A DNA stretch of 30,450 bases from Prorocentrum cordatum (taxonomy: Eukaryota > Sar > Dinophyceae > Prorocentrales > Prorocentraceae): positions 17,501 through 47,950 of the forward strand of contig CAUYUJ010007262.1 of NCBI GenBank assembly GCA_963575745.1, written 5' to 3'. Position numbers and translations under genes: made by a program. Below, in pieces: positions 25,866 through 30,450 of the stretch; within the stretch, counting starts at the first letter, position 1, and each line of letters starts with the position of its first letter. The notes beneath the pieces are model-generated. The model worked only from the letters and a program-made list of their open reading frames with translations, did no database searches and had not been told where the DNA came from.

Positions 25866-26075
25866 CCTACCCACCCACCCACCATGCTCGGGAGCGCCTG
25901 AGAGCGCGGCGGGATCGGCCACGGCGGGGTCCGGCCCCCGCCGTGGCCACCTCCCGCTGTGGCACGAAACCGCCGTGGCCCGAACCCGCCGTGGCCGCGC
26001 CCGCCGCGTTTGGACCCCGCACTGGTTGATTCGTGACCATTTGGGGTCTGAGGGGTTCTCCCGTCCGACGGAGGA
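25866..26075 (-). repeat. Hairpin module, outer right
   Basis: Mirror of 2215-2400. Dyad GGCCACGGCGGGG (25917-25929) / CCCCGCCGTGGCC (25936-25948). It includes GATTCGTGACC with the same T as the left outer copy (the other copies have GATTCGCGACC), showing that arm partners are closer to each other than to other copies. Confidence 0.87.
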
Positions 26076-26340
26076 TGCCTCTGGCCTCACTGATATGGGT
26101 GCATTTACGCGCGTGGCGCTGTGGGAGGGCGGAGAGAGGGTGAGACAGAGGCTTCCACCGTGGGGGAGGGGGGCGGGACGGAGGATGCCTCTGGCCTCAC
26201 TGATATGCGTGCATTTACGCGCGTGGCGCTGTGGGAGGGTGGAGAGAGGGCGAGACATATGCTTCCACCGTGGGGGAGGGGTGCGAGACGGGGGGGGCCT
26301 CTGGCCTCACTGATATGAGTGCAGTTACGCGCGTGGCGCT
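26063..26340 (-). repeat. Three 110-bp satellite units, outer right
   Basis: Mirror of 1964-2220. CTGATATG recurs at about 26090, 26200 and 26311. Confidence 0.9.
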
Positions 26341-26530
26341 GTGCGTGCGTGTGTGCGTGCGTAAGTGCGCGAGTGCGTATGCGTGCGTGCGTGCGAGCGC
26401 GCGTGTGCGCGTGTGCATGCGCGTGTGTGCGGCGCAGGGCGCGCAGGGGCGCATGGCGCGCAGGGCGCTGTGGACCGCATGCGCTGGTGACTCCCGACAG
26501 TGCGCCCCCGCTAAGTCGGCAAGTAGCTGG
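26341..26530. repeat. GTGC linker, right
   Basis: Mirror of 1761-1963: GTGCGTGC simple sequence, then GCGCAGGGCGCGCAGGGG and GGACCGCATGCGCTGGTGAC. A close direct repeat of this linker starts at about 28410. Confidence 0.75.
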
Positions 26531-27735
26531 GGCGGGCTGGGCATCCGCCAGAGGGCCTGCCTCGTAGTGCGCTCCAGCTAAGCAGGGGAGTAGCTGGGGC
26601 GGCTTGTGCCAACGTCAAAGGGCATGGAATGAAGTGGAATATTCATGTGTTGTTTCCCTGTTAGTGCGCTCCCGCTAAGCAGGGGAGTAGCTGGGGCGGA
26701 TTGGGCCTCTGTCAGAGAGCCTGCCTCGTAGTGCGCCCCGCTAAGCAGGGGAGTAGCTGGGGCGGTTCGTGCCAACGTCAGCGGTATGGGGTGACGCAGG
26801 ATATTCATGCGCTGTGTCCCTGTTAGTGCGCTCCCGTTAAGTAAGGGAGTAGCTGGGGCGGACTGGGCCTCCGTCAGAGGGCCTGCCTCGTAGTGCGCTC
26901 CCGCTAAGTAGGGGAGTAGCTGGGGCGGTTCGTGCCAACGCAAAAGGGCATGGAATGACGCTGAGTATTCATGCGCTGTGTCCCTGTTAGTGCGCTCCCG
27001 CTAAGCAGGGGAGTAGATCCTCCGTCAGAGGGCCTGCCTCGTAGTGCGCTCCCGCTAAGTAGGGGAGTAGCTGGGGCGGTTCGTGCCAAAGCCAGCGGCT
27101 ATGGAGTGACGCAGGATATTCATGCGCTGTGTCCCTGTTAGTGCGCTCCCGTTAAGTAGGGGAGTAGCTGGGGCGGACTGGGCCTCCGTCAGAGGGCCTG
27201 CCTCGTAGTGCGCTCCCGCTAAGTAGGGGAGTAGCTGGGGCGGTTCGTGCCACCGCAAAAGGGCATGGAATGACGCGGAGTATTCATGCGCTGTGTCCCT
27301 GTTAGTGCGCTCCCACAGAGTAGGGGAGTAGCTGGGGCGGATTGGGCCTCCGTCAGAGGGCCTGCCTCGTAGTGCGCTCCCGCTAAGTAGGGGAGTAGCT
27401 GGGGCGGTTCGTGCCACCGCAAAAGGGCATTGAACGACGCGGAGTATTCATGCGCTGTGTCCCTGTTAGTGCGCTCCCACAGAGTAGGGGGGTAGCTGGG
27501 GCGGATTGGGCCTCCGTCAGAGGGCCTGCCTCGTAGTGCGCTCCCGCTAAGTAGGGGAGTAGCTGGGGCGGTTCGTGCCACCGCAAAAGGGCATTGAATG
27601 ACGCGGAGTATTCATGCGCTGTGTCCCTGTTAGTGCGCTCCCACAGAGTAGGGGAGTAGCTGGGGCGGATTGGGCCTCCGTCAGAGGGCCTGCCTCGTAG
27701 TGCGCTCCCGCTAAGCAGGGGAGTAGCTGGGGCGC
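26522..27735 (-). repeat. 164-bp satellite array, right arm
   Basis: Mirror of 548-1760 with coordinate sum 28282 throughout, so no net length change. Same eight units, including the short one. Confidence 0.93.
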
Positions 27736-27930
27736 GTCCTCGCTATGTACGCACGCACACACGCGTACACACATAGCCATGTGACAATGTCCACGCGCGG
27801 CCGCACGCACGCACGCACATATCAAGGTGGCTCGTTCCCGTGTCAAGGTCGGCCGACGGCCGACACGTGTGCTATGCTTGAGCGCGGCCGACGGTGCCAA
27901 CCGTGTCAGAAACCAACACGCACGAAGACA
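27736..27930. other. Low-copy patch with nested dyads, right
   Basis: Mirror of 356-540, including GTCGGCC/GGCCGAC around 27848-27864. No gene. Confidence 0.6.
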
Positions 27931-27955
27931 TGCGCGCACGCACGCACGCACGCGC

Positions 27956-27988
<33 letters not shown>

Positions 27989-28073
27989 CACGCGCGCACG
28001 CACGCACGCACGCGCACGCACGCGTGCGTGTGCGCGCGTGCGTGCGTGTGTGAGTGCGTGTGTGCGTGCGTGC

Positions 28074-28136
<63 letters not shown>

Positions 28137-28409
28137 CGCGTATGCGTGTGCGTTCGTGCGTGCGCGTGCGTGCGTGCGCGCGTGTGCGTGCGCGCGCGCG
28201 CGTGTGCGTGCGTGCGCGCGTGCGCGCGTGTGTGCCTGTGCGTGCGTGTGCGTGCGTGAGTGTGCGCGCGCGTGTGCGCGTGCGCGTGCGCGCGTGCGCG
28301 CGTGCGTTTGTGCGTGTGCGTGCGTTTGTGCGTGTGCGCGCGCGCTTGCGCGCGTGCGCGCGTGTGTGCGAGCGAGCGCGTGCGTGCGTGCGTGCGCGCG
28401 CGCGTACGT
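27931..28409. repeat. CG/CA/GT alternating simple sequence with (GT)27
   Basis: Mirror of 1-358 up to 28247, then beyond the window's left edge. The GT tract is 28078-28132, 55 nt against 89 nt on the left. After 28133 there is GTGCGC, GCGCGC and CGTTTGTGCG simple sequence. Strong Z-DNA potential. Confidence 0.93.
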
Positions 28410-28590
28410 GCGTGCGTGCGTGTGTGCGTGCGTAAGTGCGCGAGTGCGTATGCGTGCGTGCGTGCGAGCGCGCGTGTGCGCGTGTGCATGCGCGTGCGTG
28501 CTGCGCAGGGTGCGCAGGGGTGCATGGCGCGCAGGGCGCTGTGGACCGCATGCGCTGGTGACTCCCGACAGTGCGCCACCGCTAAGTCGG
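28410..28590. repeat. Direct repeat of the GTGC linker
   Basis: Starts with GTGTGTGCGTGCGTAAGTGC, which also occurs at about 26349, and follows the same order through GGACCGCATGCGCTGGTGAC. The offset of about 2.07 kb indicates tandem duplication of linker + 164-bp array + simple sequence. Small differences occur near 28498-28520. Confidence 0.85.
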
Positions 28591-28858
28591 CAAGTAGCTG
28601 GGGCGGGTTGGGCATCCGCCAGAGGGCCTGCCTCGTAGTGCGCCCCCGCTAAACAGGTGAGTAGCTGGGGCGGCTTGTGCCAAAGCCAGCGGCTATGGAG
28701 TGACGCAGAATATTCATGTGCTGTTTCCCTGTTAGTGCGCTCCCGCTAAGCAGGGGAGTAGCTGGGGCGGATTGGGCCTCCGTCAGAGGGCCTGCCTCGT
28801 AGTGCGCCCCCGCTAAGCAGGGGAGTAGCTGGGCGGTTCGTGCCAAAGTCAGCGGCTA
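28571..28858 (-). repeat. Truncated 164-bp satellite array
   Basis: About one and a half to two units, in the same orientation as 26522-27735, starting with the GTGACTCCCGACAGTGCGCC edge. It stops inside a unit at GCCAAAGTCAGCGGCTATG, where GGGT sequence begins. Confidence 0.88.
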
Positions 28859-29187
28859 TGTGGTGTAGGGTGGGTGGGTTGGGGTGGGGGGGTGGGTGGG
28901 TGGGTTGGGTGGGGTTGGGGTGGGTGGGTGGGCGGGTGGGTTGGGTGGGTGGGTGGGTGCCAGGCGGGTGGGTGCGCGGTGGGTGTGTGTGTGGGTGGAT
29001 GGGTGGGTGGTGGGTTGGGGGGGTGGGTTGTGGGTGTGTGGGTGGTGGGTGGGTGGGTGGGTGGTGGGTGGGTGGGCGGGCGAGCGGGCGGGCGGGTGGG
29101 CGGGCGGGCGGGTGGGTGTGTGGGCGGGTGGGTGGGTGGGTGGGTGGCTGGGTGGCTGGGTGGGTGGCTGGGTGGCTGGGTTGGGCG
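28859..29187 (+). repeat. GGGT spacer, third copy
   Basis: It begins directly after the truncated satellite. The first 190 bp are irregular (GTGTAGGGTGGG, GGTGCCAGGCGGGTGGG). From about 29050 it matches 4640-4755 of the left arm. Confidence 0.88.
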
Positions 29188-29528
29188 CGGGAGGAGGAGC
29201 TGCGCGCCCAGGCGCTGCCAGGCGCTCCCAGGCGCTCCTAGGCGCATCAGAAGCGCCCCCAGACGCTGTGGGAGCACGGGAGGGTGAGCTGCGCGCCCAG
29301 GCGCTCACAGGCGCACCCAGGCGCCCCCAGGCGCTCCAGAAGCGATCCCAGGCGCTGGGAGAGCACGGGAAGAGGAGCTGGGCACCCAAGCGCTCCCAGG
29401 CCCTCCCTGGCGCTCTCAGGCGCTCCAGAGGCGCACCCAGGCGCTGGGGGAGCACGGGGGGAGGAGCTGCGCCCAGGCGCCCCCAGGCGCTCACTGGCGC
29501 TCCCAGGCGCTCCAGAAGCGCTCCCAAG
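29188..29528 (+). repeat. Decamer block 3, third copy
   Basis: A forward copy of 4756-5105 with no difference that I can see, including CTAGGCGCATCAG and AGAAGCGATCCC. Confidence 0.9.
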
Positions 29529-30056
29529 CGTGGTGGTAGGTGTGTGGTGGGTGGTGGGTGTGTGGGTGGGTGGGTGGGTGGCTGGGTGGCTGGATGGCTG
29601 GATGGCTGGGTTTCTGGTCGGTCGGGCGGTCGGGGCGGTGGGTGGGTTGGTGGGTGGGTGGGTGGTTGGTGGTGGGTGGGGTGGGTGGGGTGTGTTGGGG
29701 TGGGTGTTTGGTTGTGTGGTGGTGGTGGTGCGTGCGGGCGAGCATCCGGCGGGCGGTCTGATCGACGTTGGTGTTGGGTGGGTGGTTGGGGTTGGGTGGG
29801 TGGGATGGGTTTGGGTGGTGTGGTGGGGTGTGGTGGGTGGGTGGGTGGGGGGTGGGTGGGTGGGTGGTGGATGGGTTGGTGTGGTGGGTGGGGTGGGTGG
29901 GTGGGTGGGTGCGCGGTGGGTGGGGTGGGGTGGGTGGGTGGGTGGGTGGGGTGGGGTGGGGTGGGGTGGGGTGGGTGGGTGGGTGGGTGGGCGGGCAGGC
30001 GGGCGGGCGGGCTGGTGGGTGGGTGGGTGGGTGGGGTTGGGTGGGTGGGGTGGGTG
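29529..30056 (+). repeat. GGGT spacer before island, third copy
   Basis: Position-equivalent to 5106-5632 with the same length class. It has a third, different interior (GGCTGGGTTTCTGGTCGG, GAGCATCCGGCGGGCGG, ATCGACGTTGGTG). Pentamers and the last 120 bp match again. Confidence 0.85.
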
Positions 30057-30414
30057 GGAGGATCTGCCAGTCCTGGCCGCTAGCGTTTAGGGATTAGCCT
30101 GGGGGGGGGGCACAGTTAGTTTCCTCCATAGCTTAATTTAAACGTACAGAAAAGTACAGGAAAAGTACAGGAAAATACAGGAAAAGTACAGAAAAATACA
30201 GAAAAAGTACAGAAAAACAGACAGGACCATACAGACCATACCGCGCGGCACAAGGCGGTTGTATGCACCGTCATGTGAGCCGTATACGAGCCGTGTCGGC
30301 GCCGTATGGAACCGTGCAAGCCAGATCGGTCTCGTGTTGGTTTCGCCGCGGACGTCGCCGAGCGCTGCGAGGGTGCCCATATCGAACCCTCGTTAACTAA
30401 CGATGCCCGCGAGC
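30057..30414. other. A-tract island A, copy 3
   Basis: A forward copy of 5633-5990. A-tract starts are near 30150, 30161, 30172, 30182, 30192, 30202 and 30213. It differs by CAGACAGG for CATACAGG near 30217, a GTACAGGAAAA for GTACATGAAAA, a longer G run (30101-30110), and loss of four bases in GCGAGGGAGGGTGC. The dyad TCGTTA-AC-TAACGA is kept near 30390-30403. Confidence 0.85.
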
Positions 30415-30450
30415 ATCCACCCACCCACCCACCCACCCACCCACCCACCC
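30415..30450 (-). repeat. CCCA tract start, cut by window end
   Basis: About nine CCCA units, equivalent to 5991 onward. The window ends inside the tract. Confidence 0.9.

Larger units (their letters stand above)
14204..28247 (-). repeat. Giant inverted repeat, right arm
   Basis: This is the mirror copy of 1-14201. Every module of the left arm occurs here in reverse order and orientation: 43-bp array, TIR elements, phased A-tracts, GACAGGGGCGACG array, 110-bp units, low-copy island, decamer blocks, A-tract island, 164-bp satellite and GT tract. It lacks the 340-bp block found at 6192-6533. It also contains a patch at about 18428-18800 with many single-base insertions and deletions relative to the left arm. 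The last position that can be tested against the left arm is 28247, which pairs with base 1. Confidence 0.95.

Overview
This window is non-coding, repeat-built DNA. I find no credible protein gene, rRNA or tRNA. It is very GC-rich. It is made of GGGT/CCCA tetranucleotide tracts, a decamer family (TCCCAGGCGC), satellites of 43, 110 and 164 bp, and CA/CG dinucleotide tracts. Satellites of this kind, a (CA)44 microsatellite and no compact genes point to a nuclear, probably subtelomeric or otherwise heterochromatic, region of a GC-rich eukaryote such as a protist or alga. The organism cannot be named from this sequence.

The main architecture is one giant inverted repeat. Positions 1 to about 14,201 read as the reverse complement of about 14,204 to 28,247, and the two arms meet at a 2-nt spacer at 14,202-14,203. 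Mirror coordinates sum to 28,248 at the outer edge, 28,282-28,323 through most of the arms, and 28,317 near the centre. The arms are almost identical in non-repetitive stretches and in the decamer blocks. They differ in many GGGT/CCCA spacers, in short error-like patches, and in one 340-bp block present only in the left arm. The left arm is cut by the window edge.

Left arm from outside to axis: CA/CG simple repeats (1-540); 164-bp satellite (548-1760); CG/CA linker; three 110-bp units (1964-2220); a hairpin-bearing module (2215-2400); alternating GGGT tracts and decamer blocks (2400-5632); an A-tract island (5637-5990); CCCA tracts and inverted decamer blocks (5991-10312), with a short orientation flip at 8007-8548; a low-copy island (10303-10650); CCCA/CGCCCG (10660-11070); hairpin module; nine 110-bp units (11263-12180); a GGCTCGGGTTC array; hairpin module; a CCGTCGCCCCTGT array; phased T-tracts (13198-13290); two tandem elements with terminal inverted repeats (13381-13618); and a 43-bp array (13738-14160). 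The right arm repeats this in mirror order.

Beyond the palindrome (28,248-30,450) lie a partial direct repeat of 26,340-26,900 and then, after a join near 28,858, a forward copy of left-arm positions about 4,600-6,020.

The structure is hierarchical. Smaller palindromes centred on curved A-tract islands sit inside the giant one. A biological origin (fold-back duplication, palindromic chromosome end) and a technical one (fold-back read or assembly mirror) are both open. The 2-nt axis and the error-like patches make the technical explanation a serious possibility.
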